Origin: an uncultured Alphaproteobacteria bacterium
GTDB lineage: Bacteria > Pseudomonadota > Alphaproteobacteria > Methylaequorales > Methylaequoraceae
NCBI GenBank assembly: GCA_902537615.1
Contig: CACBBU010000009.1
Span: 1 to 55,589, forward strand
DNA length: 55,589 nucleotides
Direction of reading: 5' to 3'
In this document: one piece after another, positions 32,235-41,134 of the stretch
Position numbering within the stretch: position 1 is the stretch's first letter
Layout of the letters: the number at the start of each line of letters is the position of its first letter
Notes under the pieces: model-generated
What the model saw: only the letters and a program-made list of their open reading frames with translations
Told to the model about the DNA's origin: nothing
The model's database searches: none
Position numbers and translations under genes: made by a program

Positions 32235-33371
32235 TCAGTAGAGATAATCAACTATATTTTTAAGGAAACTTTGACACTTAATAATTTGTGCTTCCTCTAT
32301 AAATTCGTTCGGTTTATGTGCTTGTTCAATATTTCCGGGCCCACAGACTATAGTCTCAATCCCTAATTTATTAAATACTCCTGCCTCTGTTCCAAAGCTG
32401 ACTGTATTTATTGAATTAGATTTTAATTTTTGAAGAGCCATTTGAATAATTCTTTTTTTTTCTTCTGTTTTTAATGGAGGAAAATCATTTGTATTTTTGA
32501 AGTTAATAGAACATTTATTGTTAATTTTTTTCATCTTTGATTCCAATGATTTTAAGAAATTCTTAATCTGTTTTAAAATTTTTTCTGAATTTATTTCGGG
32601 TGTATCTCTTATTTCAAACTCAATTTCACAATATTTTGGAATAATATTTAAAGCTACGCCTCCTTTAATTAAACCGATATTAATTGTTGAGTAAGGAGGG
32701 TTATATTTATTGTTTTTTGAAGAAATAGATATTTTTTTTTGCAAATCTTTCAAAAACTCAATGAATTCCGAGCAAAAATTTATCGTATTAACTCCATTAT
32801 GTATTAAAGAAGAGTGCGCTTCTACTCCATTGAATTGAACTAAAAAATTTTTTTTTCCTTTGTGTTCATTGACTACTTTCATTTCTGTAGGTTCTCCAAC
32901 AATACAATAAGTCGGTTTAGGCCTTAATTTTTTTATAAAAGGTACAATTTTTTGAATACCTACACACCCTATTTCCTCGTCATAAGAAAAAATTAGGTGA
33001 ATTGGTTTTTTAAGATTTTTAGTATTAATTTTTGAAACTAAATCCAATGATACAGCTATGAAACTTTTCATATCACATGTACCTCTACCATAGAATCTAT
33101 TTTTTTTACTTATTAGTTTAAAAGGATCACTATTCCAATTCTGACCCTCCGTAGGAACAACATCAGTATGACCAGAGAGCAGGATTCCACCGTCTTCATT
33201 GGGCCCTATCCTAGAATATAAATTGAACTGTCCTCTAGACCCTTCCAATAATTTACATTTAATATTTGATTTTGATAAATAATCCCTAATAAAAAACATA
33301 AGTTCTTTGTTACTTGTCATACTTATTGTTTTGAAGGAAATTAACTTTGAAAGTAGTGTATTAAAGTTCAT
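32235..33371 (-). CDS. argE: Acetylornithine deacetylase
   Basis: 378 residues, M20 metallopeptidase family. The zinc and catalytic segments are visible: 'LLSGHTDVVPTEGQNWNSDPF', 'GRGTCDMKSFIA', 'FSYDEEIGCVG' and 'GEPTEMKVVNEHKG', with a final ligand near 'CGPGNIEQAHKPNEF'. The ArgE subgroup releases acetate from N-acetylornithine in arginine synthesis; related N-acyl deacetylases in the same family cannot be fully excluded. It lies between nadK and queA on the minus strand with short gaps. Confidence 0.88.
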   Translation of the reverse strand: MNFNTLLSKLISFKTISMTSNKELMFFIRDYLSKSNIKCKLLEGSRGQFNLYSRIGPNEDGGILLSGHTDVVPTEGQNWNSDPFKLISKKNRFYGRGTCDMKSFIAVSLDLVSKINTKNLKKPIHLIFSYDEEIGCVGIQKIVPFIKKLRPKPTYCIVGEPTEMKVVNEHKGKKNFLVQFNGVEAHSSLIHNGVNTINFCSEFIEFLKDLQKKISISSKNNKYNPPYSTINIGLIKGGVALNIIPKYCEIEFEIRDTPEINSEKILKQIKNFLKSLESKMKKINNKCSINFKNTNDFPPLKTEEKKRIIQMALQKLKSNSINTVSFGTEAGVFNKLGIETIVCGPGNIEQAHKPNEFIEEAQIIKCQSFLKNIVDYLY

Positions 33372-33375
33372 TAGT

Positions 33376-34143
33376 TTAATTATTAAATTGTTCAGTTATA
33401 ATTCTTTCTTCCATATCGTGGCCAGGATCAAAAAGGACATTCATGAATTTTTCCTTTTCTAATTCAATTTCAAGTTTTGTTATATCTTTAAACTCCATGA
33501 AATCCGCTTCAGCTCTGACTGGCCTAGTTTTGTAATCAAGAGATAGAAGTGTAATCTTTGCATTATTATTCAAAAGTGCACCTCTCCATCTTCTTGGTCT
33601 ATATGGACTTATGGGTGTTAATGCTAAAACATCAGTACCGACTGGTATTACAGGACCTCTGAGAGATAAGTTGTAAGCAGAACTTCCTGCTGGAGTAGAA
33701 ATAAGACAGCCGTCTCCTAAAAAGTCAGCAATTCTAGTCTTATTATTTACTTTAACTTTAATTTTTGCAATTCTTGGACTGTTTCTAATCATTGAAACAT
33801 CATTAAATGCTAAACCTTCTTTTATTTTTCCTTTTACGTCAAAACTTTTAATTTTTAATGGATAGAGTTTGTAAGGAATTGCTTCCGATAACCTTTTTTC
33901 AAGATTATTTTCTGCATATTGATTCATCAAAAAACCAACAAAGCCTCTGTTCATTCCATAAATAGGTATTTTTTTACTCAAATAGTCGTGCAGACACTTG
34001 AGAATTGTCCCATCACCTCCCAAAGCGACAATAATATCAGCTTTATCGGGTGGAACATTTTTATAAAGTTTTTTTAGTTTTTTTAAAGCTTCAATAGCTT
34101 CAGGTTTTTGCGATGCCACGAAACCAATTTTCCTAAATTCCAT
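33376..34143 (-). CDS. nadK: NAD kinase
   Basis: 255 residues from ATG 34143, whose first base overlaps the moaA stop (ATGA); an in-frame TTG directly before it is not needed. The GGDGT motif that defines NAD kinases is at 42-46 ('VALGGDGTILK'). The NADP-binding 'TPAGSSAYNLSLRGPVIPV' region lies near 150-168. It phosphorylates NAD to NADP with ATP. It is the short alphaproteobacterial form. Confidence 0.95.
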   Translation of the reverse strand: MEFRKIGFVASQKPEAIEALKKLKKLYKNVPPDKADIIVALGGDGTILKCLHDYLSKKIPIYGMNRGFVGFLMNQYAENNLEKRLSEAIPYKLYPLKIKSFDVKGKIKEGLAFNDVSMIRNSPRIAKIKVKVNNKTRIADFLGDGCLISTPAGSSAYNLSLRGPVIPVGTDVLALTPISPYRPRRWRGALLNNNAKITLLSLDYKTRPVRAEADFMEFKDITKLEIELEKEKFMNVLFDPGHDMEERIITEQFNN

Positions 34144-35120
34144 CAACCACCTGTTGTATTCATATATCTATTATTAATATATGTTTTGTCATTGATTGAG
34201 AATAAATGTTTTTCTGGTTTGTTAAATATAACATTTTTTAATTTTTTGGATATATCATTATCGTCAAATTTTAGTAAATCCACTAAATTAGTAGACCCGT
34301 TATCACCAAGACATGGATAAAGAACGCCGTTACTTGTAACTCTTATCCTATTACATGTTGAGCAAAAATTATCTGTTAGTGGTGAAATGAAACCTATAAT
34401 ATTTGAGAGTTTATTTGTTTTGAAGTACCTTGAAGGACCATTTGATTTAAAAAAAATTGGGTCAAGGCCAAACTCTTTTTTTATTTTTTCTTTTGCAAAA
34501 GAAACTGGTAAAAACTGATTAGATCTTTGTAAATTAAGTTTGCCAACAGGCATTACTTCTATAAAGGTTTGCTTAAAGTTGTTGTCAGCACACCATTTTA
34601 CCATTTTTAATATTTCATTTTCATTAAAATCTTTCAAAAGAACTGTATTTATTTTCACATCCAATTTATTTTTCTTTGCTTCATAAATTCCATTTAAAAC
34701 CTCCGTTAAATTTCCACCATTAGTAAGGAATTTAAATTTCTTTGAATTCAGAGAATCAAGAGAAATATTTATTTTTTTAATACCTAGGTCAGAAATTTTT
34801 TTTGCATATTTTTTTAGTTGTGTTCCATTTGTTGTTATAAGAACCTCTTCTAATCCTTTTTGTTTAAGCGAACAGATGTATTCAAGAAATTCACCTATGT
34901 CCTTTCTTATAAGCGGTTCACCACCAGTTACTCTAATTTTTTTTATTCCTAAACTTATTAATATCCTTGTAATTCTTTTTAGATCATTCAATGATAAAAT
35001 TTCTGATTTGGGGTAAAGAAATGTATTTTTTTTTGGCATACAATAATTGCATCGTAAGTCGCATCTATCAGTTACGGATAGTCTTAAATAATTAACTTTT
35101 CTTCCAAATTTATCTATCAT
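34143..35120 (-). CDS. moaA: GTP 3',8-cyclase (molybdenum cofactor biosynthesis)
   Basis: 325 residues. Radical SAM enzyme starting molybdopterin synthesis. The N-terminal cluster C20-x3-C24-x2-C27 is in 'DRCDLRCNYCMP', 'RVTGGEPLIRKD' follows, and the C-terminal cluster has 'NFCSTCNRIR' and 'YPCLGDNG'. The conserved C-terminal Gly-Gly needed for catalysis is intact ('MNTTGG' end). It is divergent from fdhD (73-base spacer) and overlaps nadK. Its presence beside formate dehydrogenase genes fits the cofactor demand of that enzyme. Confidence 0.96.
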   Translation of the reverse strand: MIDKFGRKVNYLRLSVTDRCDLRCNYCMPKKNTFLYPKSEILSLNDLKRITRILISLGIKKIRVTGGEPLIRKDIGEFLEYICSLKQKGLEEVLITTNGTQLKKYAKKISDLGIKKINISLDSLNSKKFKFLTNGGNLTEVLNGIYEAKKNKLDVKINTVLLKDFNENEILKMVKWCADNNFKQTFIEVMPVGKLNLQRSNQFLPVSFAKEKIKKEFGLDPIFFKSNGPSRYFKTNKLSNIIGFISPLTDNFCSTCNRIRVTSNGVLYPCLGDNGSTNLVDLLKFDDNDISKKLKNVIFNKPEKHLFSINDKTYINNRYMNTTGG

Positions 35121-35193
35121 AATAAATATTTATTAATTATCTTAGTATTAAAGAACGAATTAATAAATGAGTTTAAGGATTTTTTAAAAAAAC

Positions 35194-35994
35194 ATGAAAA
35201 TAAAACCTAACCCCAATAATGATAATCTTACTAGAAAAATTTTTGGTATCAATGAAGAGTTTAGAAAAAAAAAATTAGATGTAATTGAGGAAAAGCCTCT
35301 AACTTTATATTTAAATGATCAAGAAATAGTGACAATGATGACAGTAAGTGATTATCCTGAATATCTAGCAGTAGGTTATTTACTAAACCAAAACATGATA
35401 ACCAAAAGAACTAAAATTGAAAGAATTGACTATGATAATGATTTAAATGTTGTTGTTGTTAGAACTAAAAAAAAAACGAGTTATCAAGAAAAATTAAAAA
35501 AAAAAATTATTACATCAGGTTGTGCGCAAGGTACAATTTTTGGTGATCTGATGGAAAACTTTAAAAAAATTAAATTTACTAACAAATCAATTATTAAGGT
35601 TTCCTGGATCTATCAGTTATCTAAGGCTATTAACCTAACTCCAAGCCTTTATTTAAAGGCTGGAGCAATTCATGGTTGCGTACTCTGTAAAAGAAACAAA
35701 CCTTTAATTTACATGGAAGATGTTGGAAGACATAATGCTATTGATAAAATTGCAGGTTATATGATGTCAAAAAAAATATCATCCTTAGATAAAATCTTCT
35801 ACACCACGGGTAGATTAACAAGTGAAATGGTAATTAAGTCTGTCAACATGAAAATTCCTGTTATTATTTCAAGATCAGGTTTTACAGCATGGGGGGTTGA
35901 GCTAGCAAGACAAGCTAATCTAACATTAATTGGAAGAGCAAAAGGTAAAAAATTTGTAATACTGTCAGGAGAGGAAAGAGTTGAAAGATCCTAA
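35194..35994 (+). CDS. fdhD: Formate dehydrogenase accessory sulfurtransferase FdhD
   Basis: 266 residues. FdhD passes sulfur to the molybdenum/tungsten cofactor so that formate dehydrogenase becomes active. Visible segments are 'AVGYLLNQNMI', 'GAIHGCVLCKRNK', 'YMEDVGRHNAIDKIAGYMM', 'TTGRLTSEMV' and 'VIISRSGFTAWGVELA'. In place of the E. coli-type CxxC loop it has 'SGCAQGT' (one cysteine). I believe this is the form paired with NAD-dependent, NuoG-like formate dehydrogenases. It overlaps mobA by 14 bases and heads the plus-strand cofactor/transport unit. Confidence 0.93.
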   Translation: MKIKPNPNNDNLTRKIFGINEEFRKKKLDVIEEKPLTLYLNDQEIVTMMTVSDYPEYLAVGYLLNQNMITKRTKIERIDYDNDLNVVVVRTKKKTSYQEKLKKKIITSGCAQGTIFGDLMENFKKIKFTNKSIIKVSWIYQLSKAINLTPSLYLKAGAIHGCVLCKRNKPLIYMEDVGRHNAIDKIAGYMMSKKISSLDKIFYTTGRLTSEMVIKSVNMKIPVIISRSGFTAWGVELARQANLTLIGRAKGKKFVILSGEERVERS

Positions 35995-36598
35995 TAAAAA
36001 ATTATTTGGTTTAATTTTAAACGGAGGACTATCAAGACGAATGGGGAGTGATAAGTCTAAAAAATTAATTTCAAATAAATCATTAATAAGTCTAGTTGTT
36101 GAAAGAGCTGAGTCACAGGTTGATTACTTAGCTATTAATTCAAATCAAAAATTTTATGATAAAAAAATTGAAATAATACCCGATTGTTTTTCAGGAAATT
36201 TAGGACCACTTGTAGGTGTTTTAAGTGGTCTCAAATGGTTAAAAAAAAATCAGAATTCTTTTGATAACTGGTTAGTAATTTTTCCAGTTGATTCTCCTTT
36301 TTTTCCTGAAAATTTGGTTCAATGCTTTTTTGAAAAATTAAGAGATGAGAAAATAGTAATGGCTGAATGTAAAGGTAGACTTCATCCAGTTTTTTCTATG
36401 TGGCATACTGATAACTTGAAATTATTAGAGAAATTTTTGATTGAGGGCGGAAGAAAAATTGATCTTTTTTCAAAAAAAATCAAAACTAGGGTAGTCAATT
36501 TTCCTTTTATTGGATATGATCCCTTTTTTAATGTCAATAATTTAGACGATTTAAATAAAGCTGAAGGTATATTTAATAAATTAGGAGGAACCAATTAA
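35981..36598 (+). CDS. mobA: Molybdenum cofactor guanylyltransferase
   Basis: 205 residues starting at TTG 35981, which has a strong GGAGAGGAAAG ribosome-binding site just upstream within fdhD; no ATG fits. The nucleotidyltransferase motif 'LILNGGLSRRMGSDKSK' is at 11-27, and 'PVDSPFFPENLV' corresponds to the catalytic metal site. It attaches GMP to molybdopterin, giving the MGD or bis-MGD form needed by the formate dehydrogenase nearby. Its stop overlaps the next ATG (TAATG). Confidence 0.92.
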   Translation: MKDPNKKLFGLILNGGLSRRMGSDKSKKLISNKSLISLVVERAESQVDYLAINSNQKFYDKKIEIIPDCFSGNLGPLVGVLSGLKWLKKNQNSFDNWLVIFPVDSPFFPENLVQCFFEKLRDEKIVMAECKGRLHPVFSMWHTDNLKLLEKFLIEGGRKIDLFSKKIKTRVVNFPFIGYDPFFNVNNLDDLNKAEGIFNKLGGTN

Positions 36599-38358
36599 TG
36601 AGTTTTTACAATACTCTTCATAAAAAAAATATTATTGCGAAACCAAATTTCAATAGATGGTTGGTTCCACCTGCTTCAATAGCAATTCATCTATGCATAG
36701 GCTCTGTTTATGCATGGAGCATGTTTAACCCTGCGTTGGTAAAGATTCTTGGCGTTGTAACTTCATCAGGTGATGATTGGAGTTTGGGTCAAGTTGTTTG
36801 GATTTTTTCAGTTGCAATTGTTTCATTAGGGTTAGCGGCGGCATATGCTGGTAAATGGTTAGAAGAAGTTGGACCGAGAATGGTTGGTTTTGTTTCTGCT
36901 TGTTGTTGGGGTGGAGGATTCATAATAGGTTCTCTTGGTATATTTCTTCATGAACAGGGTGTTGAAATCGCCATGTCTCTGCCAATGATAAGTTCAGAAC
37001 CAATAGTTTTAAAATTAGGATTGTATCTCCTTTATTTAGGTTATGGGGTAATAGGAGGGATTGGTTTAGGATTGGGATATGTTTCACCAGTATCAACTCT
37101 TATAAGGTGGTTTCCAGATAGAAGAGGTATGGCAACCGGTATGGCTATTATGGGCTTTGGTGGTGGAGCAATGATAGCAAAACTATCAATAGACCGTCTA
37201 CTTGCTAAATTTTATAAGGCTCCAGAATATTTAGGTTCGGAAGATTCAGTTAGCCTTATAACTGAGAGTGGTAGGAGATTTGTTGAGATATCCGGGAATC
37301 TTACGGAGGTTGTTGTTGTAACTATGAATGATATTGCTAAGATGATTGTTCCAGGTGATCCCGGCGTATATATTGTTGGAACTGGTTCAAGTGGGGCTGC
37401 TCAGACTTTTTTATTTCTTGGTATTGTTTACTTTATTATAATGACCATCGCAGCTTTTTCATACAGGGTTCCACCTGATGGATGGGCTCCAAAAGGTTGG
37501 ACTCCACCAAAAGATTCAAAAAAAACAAGATTAATCACAAAAAATAATGTTCATATTGACCAAGCACTTAAAACACCTCAATTTTATTTTCTATGGGTTG
37601 TTCTTTGCTTTAATGTTACAGCTGGTATTGGAGTAATAGGTGTAGCTAAAACAATGATGATAGAAATCTTTACTCCAAGTCTACCGGTGATAGTTACCGC
37701 GGGTTTTGCTGGAACTTACGTTTTAATGATAAGTGTGTTTAATATGGTAGGCAGAATTTTTTGGGCGTCAATGTCAGATTTTATAGGTAGAAAAACAACT
37801 TACTTTATATTTTTCTCCTTAGGTTTTCTTTTATATATGTCTATTCCGTTTACAGCAAAAGCTATGAGCGTTAACCCAGCTGTCACATATTTAATTCTAT
37901 TTTACGCTGCTTCTATGGTAATTTTTACAATGTATGGTGGAGGGTTTGCTACAATACCTGCATATCTGGCAGACATTTTTGGAACAAAATATGTAGGTGG
38001 TATTCATGGTAGATTATTGACTGCATGGTCTACCGCTGGTGTACTTGGACCAGTGGCAATAACTCAGTTAAGGCAAGGTTCGGTTGAGACGGCAATTCAG
38101 GACTTAGTAAGTAAAATTTCTCCTGATAAATTTCAAGAAATATACGGAGCATCAGTTGACCAACTCTCATTACTTGTCAAACAGAAAACCGTAACAATAT
38201 CAAATTTAATGCAATATATGCCGGAAGGAACTATTAACCCATCAACAACACTTTACAATACAACTATGTATGCTATGGCCGCATTACTTGCAATTGCGTT
38301 TGTATCTAACTTATTGATAGGTCCAGTGGACAAAAAGCATCACATGAAGGAACAATAG
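36598..38358 (+). CDS. OFA-family MFS transporter (oxalate/formate antiporter-like)
   Basis: 586 residues, longer than a standard 12-helix MFS protein, with about 12 or more membrane segments. The N-terminal 'RWLVPPASIAIHLCIGSVYAWSMF' is characteristic of the oxalate:formate antiporter family, and 'YVSPVSTLIRWFPDRRGMATGMA' is the loop 2-3 family motif. A soluble insert (about 205-260) separates helices in the first half. Coupled to mobA (TAATG) and facing the formate dehydrogenase genes, it most likely carries formate or another monocarboxylate/dicarboxylate across the inner membrane; the substrate is inferred from context. Confidence 0.88.
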   Translation: MSFYNTLHKKNIIAKPNFNRWLVPPASIAIHLCIGSVYAWSMFNPALVKILGVVTSSGDDWSLGQVVWIFSVAIVSLGLAAAYAGKWLEEVGPRMVGFVSACCWGGGFIIGSLGIFLHEQGVEIAMSLPMISSEPIVLKLGLYLLYLGYGVIGGIGLGLGYVSPVSTLIRWFPDRRGMATGMAIMGFGGGAMIAKLSIDRLLAKFYKAPEYLGSEDSVSLITESGRRFVEISGNLTEVVVVTMNDIAKMIVPGDPGVYIVGTGSSGAAQTFLFLGIVYFIIMTIAAFSYRVPPDGWAPKGWTPPKDSKKTRLITKNNVHIDQALKTPQFYFLWVVLCFNVTAGIGVIGVAKTMMIEIFTPSLPVIVTAGFAGTYVLMISVFNMVGRIFWASMSDFIGRKTTYFIFFSLGFLLYMSIPFTAKAMSVNPAVTYLILFYAASMVIFTMYGGGFATIPAYLADIFGTKYVGGIHGRLLTAWSTAGVLGPVAITQLRQGSVETAIQDLVSKISPDKFQEIYGASVDQLSLLVKQKTVTISNLMQYMPEGTINPSTTLYNTTMYAMAALLAIAFVSNLLIGPVDKKHHMKEQ

Positions 38359-38361
38359 AAT

Positions 38362-39930
38362 TTAAGCAATCACCTTTGCAATTTTTGCTGCACAATATTT
38401 AAGTTCGGGAATTTTTCCATCAGGATCCAATGCTTGATTTGTCAGAAGATTTGCTGGTGCATTTTCAAAGCAAAAAGGCATAAATACCATTCCGTCAGGT
38501 ATCATCTTATCAAATCTTACTTTTACCTCTACTTTACCTCTTCTAGTTGAAAGTACGACTGTTTCATCATGTGAAAAGTTATTTTTTCTCATTTCATTTT
38601 TTGACAAGTGAACAAAAGGCTGGGGCTCTATTGTATTTAAAACTTTTGACCGCATTGTCATTGATCCAGTATGCCAGTGCTCTAGTAATCTTCCTGTTGT
38701 TAAAACTAGAGGGTAGTTTTTGTCGGGAACCTCGTCTGGAGAAATTAGTTTGGCTGGTACAAGTTTTCCTTTCTTATTTTTGGTTGGAAAACCCTCACCA
38801 AAAATAACCTCATTTCCAGGTTTGTTTTCTCCATCAGAGGGATATGTAACAGCACCTTCATTGACTAAGCGTTCCCATGAAATATTTTTCAAAGATTCCA
38901 TACAACCACTTAGTTCATCATACACTTCGTCAGGACCTTTATAGTTCCAATTTAATCCCATTCTATTGGCAAGCTCTTGGATAATCCATAAGTCCTGTTT
39001 AGCCTCTCCAGGTGGGTTGATCGCTTTTCTAGCCAATTGGACACGTCTATCTGTATTTGTAAAAGTACCTGTTTTTTCAGGAAAAGCTGATGCAGGGAGA
39101 ACTATGTCAGCCAAATAAGCGGTTTCTGTAAGAAAAATATCCTGTACAACTAAGCAGTCAAGCCTTGCAAGAGCTTCCCTTGCATGATTTGCATTAGGAT
39201 CTGACATCGCAGGGTTTTCACCCATAATATATAAACCTTTAATTTTTTTTTCATAGATCGCTTCCATAATTTCAACAACTGTCAAACCTGGGTTAGGATT
39301 AATTTCACAATTCCAGTATTTTTCAAAAAACTTAACATTATTAGAATCAGCAATCGGCAAATAGTCTGGGAGAACCATAGGAATCAGACCTACATCTGAG
39401 GCACCTTGAACATTGTTTTGTCCTCTTAATGGATGCAGCCCTGTTCCTGGTCTACCAACATTACCAGTTGTTAGAGCCAAAGATATTAAGCATCTAGAAT
39501 TGTCTGTTCCGTGAATATGCTGAGAAATTCCCATACCCCAAAAAATCATGGCAGATTTTGCGTTAGCAAATATCCTGGCTGTCTCTTTAATTTCTTCAGC
39601 ATCAATTCCACATACTTGACTCATTTCTTCTGGAGTGAAGTCTTTAACATGATTTTTTAGTTCTAAGTAGCCATCAGTATATTTTTCTATATATTGTCTA
39701 TCAACTAGACCTTCTTCAATTATTGTATTTAGCATTGCATTCAAAAGGGCAACATCAGCACCTGGCTTAAATTGAAGGCTTTTTTCTGCAATTCTAGAAA
39801 GATCCTGTTCTCTTGGATCTAGAACAATTAACTTAAGTCCATTTTTTTTTAACAGCATTTTTAATAAAAGTTGCAGCAACAGGATGATTTTGAGTTGGAC
39901 GACAACCGATAAGTATTGCAACCTCAGCAT
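38362..39930 (-). CDS. fdhA: Formate dehydrogenase alpha subunit, C-terminal part (frameshifted)
   Basis: Second fragment of a split gene. From residue 28 onward (base about 39850 downward) it continues the alpha subunit without loss: 'NGLKLIVLDPREQDLSRIAE', 'WGMGISQHIHGTDNSRCLI', 'NVGRPGTGLHPLRGQNNVQG', 'LYIMGENPAMSDPNANH', 'FPEKTGTFTNTDRRVQ' and the C-terminal molybdopterin-dinucleotide-binding domain ('LTTGRLLEHWHTGSMT'). The first 27 residues of this frame are a shadow of the upstream frame. Removing one A from the A9 run at 39842-39850 rejoins both parts into an enzyme of about 920 residues, with no residues missing at the joint. Confidence 0.93.
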   Translation of the reverse strand: MLRLQYLSVVVQLKIILLLQLLLKMLLKKNGLKLIVLDPREQDLSRIAEKSLQFKPGADVALLNAMLNTIIEEGLVDRQYIEKYTDGYLELKNHVKDFTPEEMSQVCGIDAEEIKETARIFANAKSAMIFWGMGISQHIHGTDNSRCLISLALTTGNVGRPGTGLHPLRGQNNVQGASDVGLIPMVLPDYLPIADSNNVKFFEKYWNCEINPNPGLTVVEIMEAIYEKKIKGLYIMGENPAMSDPNANHAREALARLDCLVVQDIFLTETAYLADIVLPASAFPEKTGTFTNTDRRVQLARKAINPPGEAKQDLWIIQELANRMGLNWNYKGPDEVYDELSGCMESLKNISWERLVNEGAVTYPSDGENKPGNEVIFGEGFPTKNKKGKLVPAKLISPDEVPDKNYPLVLTTGRLLEHWHTGSMTMRSKVLNTIEPQPFVHLSKNEMRKNNFSHDETVVLSTRRGKVEVKVRFDKMIPDGMVFMPFCFENAPANLLTNQALDPDGKIPELKYCAAKIAKVIA

Positions 39931-41122
39931 TTTTTACTTCAGAGACTGGCGCAGTTACTGCGCCGGTACCAATTGCCTCCATAAGTGCGGCTACAGATGA
40001 TGCGTGACACATTCTCGTACAGTGATCAACATTATTATTTCTAAAACCAACTCTAATCAACTTTTGAAACAAGTAGGCTTCTTCATTAGAACCTTTTGCA
40101 CAACCAAATCCAGCAAGTGCGTCATCTCCTCCTTTAGCGTCTCTTATTGAAGATAATTTGCTTGCAGCAAGATCAAGGGCTTCTTCCCATGTTGCTTCCC
40201 TAAAATGAGACAATGGGTTCAGTGGATCAAGTTTTTCTTTAGGGTCTTTTTTAATACCCTTTTTTCTTATTAATGGCTTTGTAATTCTCTCTGGGTTGTG
40301 GACATAATCAAAACCAAATCTTCCTTTAACGCAAAGTCTATTGTGATTCGCTGGTCCTTCCCTTCCATCAACAGATACAATTTTTTCATCTTTTATATTG
40401 TAGGTTAATTGACATCCTACACCACAATATGGACAAAGAGAGTCAACCTTTCTATCAGCATTAACTACTTTTTTACCATTTTCATTCAATAAGTTTGATT
40501 CCATCAAGGCACCAGTAGGACATGCTTGAACGCATTCCCCACAACTAACACAAGATGAATCACCCATTGGATCGTCAAAATCAAATATTACTTGAGAGAC
40601 GTGACCTCTATTTCCCATTCCAATAACATCATTAACTTGAACTTCTCTACATGCACGGACGCACAAATTGCAATTAATACATGCGTCAAGATTTACGGCC
40701 ATTGCAACGTGAGAGTTATCGGATTCCGGTACAATTTTGGATTCTCTTTTATCAAAACGACTTTTTTTTACTTCTAAATCGTCGGCAATTTTCCAAAAGT
40801 GAGAATCAGGATCGTGACAATCTGTTTTTTCAGGTTGATCTGTTACTAATAACTCAAGAATCATTTTACGTGACTTTTCAGACCTCTCATCAGTTGTAGA
40901 GACTTTCATACCTTCAGAGGGCTTCCTAATACAAGATGCTGCTAAAACTCTTTCACCTTCAATAGAAACCATACATGCTCTGCAGTTTCCATCAGCTCTG
41001 TATCCGGGTTTATCTGAATAACATAGGTGTGGAATAGTTAACCCGTTTTTTTTTGCTACTTGCCAAATTGTTTCGTTTTCTTCAGCAGTAACCTCTTTGT
41101 CATTTAAAAAAAATTTAGTCAT
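39833..41122 (-). CDS. fdhA: Formate dehydrogenase alpha subunit, N-terminal part (NuoG-like; frameshifted)
   Basis: 429 residues holding the electron-transfer part of an NAD-linked formate dehydrogenase. The [2Fe-2S] domain uses C34, C47, C50 and C64; a NuoG-like region has C102; two [4Fe-4S] clusters use C148/151/154/158 and C191/194/197/201. The cluster next to the metal uses C230/233/237 and C264. The active-site metal ligand is C372 ('VDHCTRMCHASSV'), a cysteine rather than selenocysteine. The frame stops right after an A9 run that shifts it by one; catalysis requires the downstream fragment. It follows the NuoEF-like subunit gene by 12 bases. Confidence 0.94.
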   Translation of the reverse strand: MTKFFLNDKEVTAEENETIWQVAKKNGLTIPHLCYSDKPGYRADGNCRACMVSIEGERVLAASCIRKPSEGMKVSTTDERSEKSRKMILELLVTDQPEKTDCHDPDSHFWKIADDLEVKKSRFDKRESKIVPESDNSHVAMAVNLDACINCNLCVRACREVQVNDVIGMGNRGHVSQVIFDFDDPMGDSSCVSCGECVQACPTGALMESNLLNENGKKVVNADRKVDSLCPYCGVGCQLTYNIKDEKIVSVDGREGPANHNRLCVKGRFGFDYVHNPERITKPLIRKKGIKKDPKEKLDPLNPLSHFREATWEEALDLAASKLSSIRDAKGGDDALAGFGCAKGSNEEAYLFQKLIRVGFRNNNVDHCTRMCHASSVAALMEAIGTGAVTAPVSEVKNAEVAILIGCRPTQNHPVAATFIKNAVKKKWT

Positions 41123-41134
41123 TTTACACTTTTA

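Noticed and set aside
39844-39930. The first 27 residues of the downstream formate dehydrogenase frame as a real N-terminus.
   Set aside because: They are the +1 reading of the upstream fragment's conserved 'LIGCRPTQNHPVAATF' region; the true gene runs through the A9 run.
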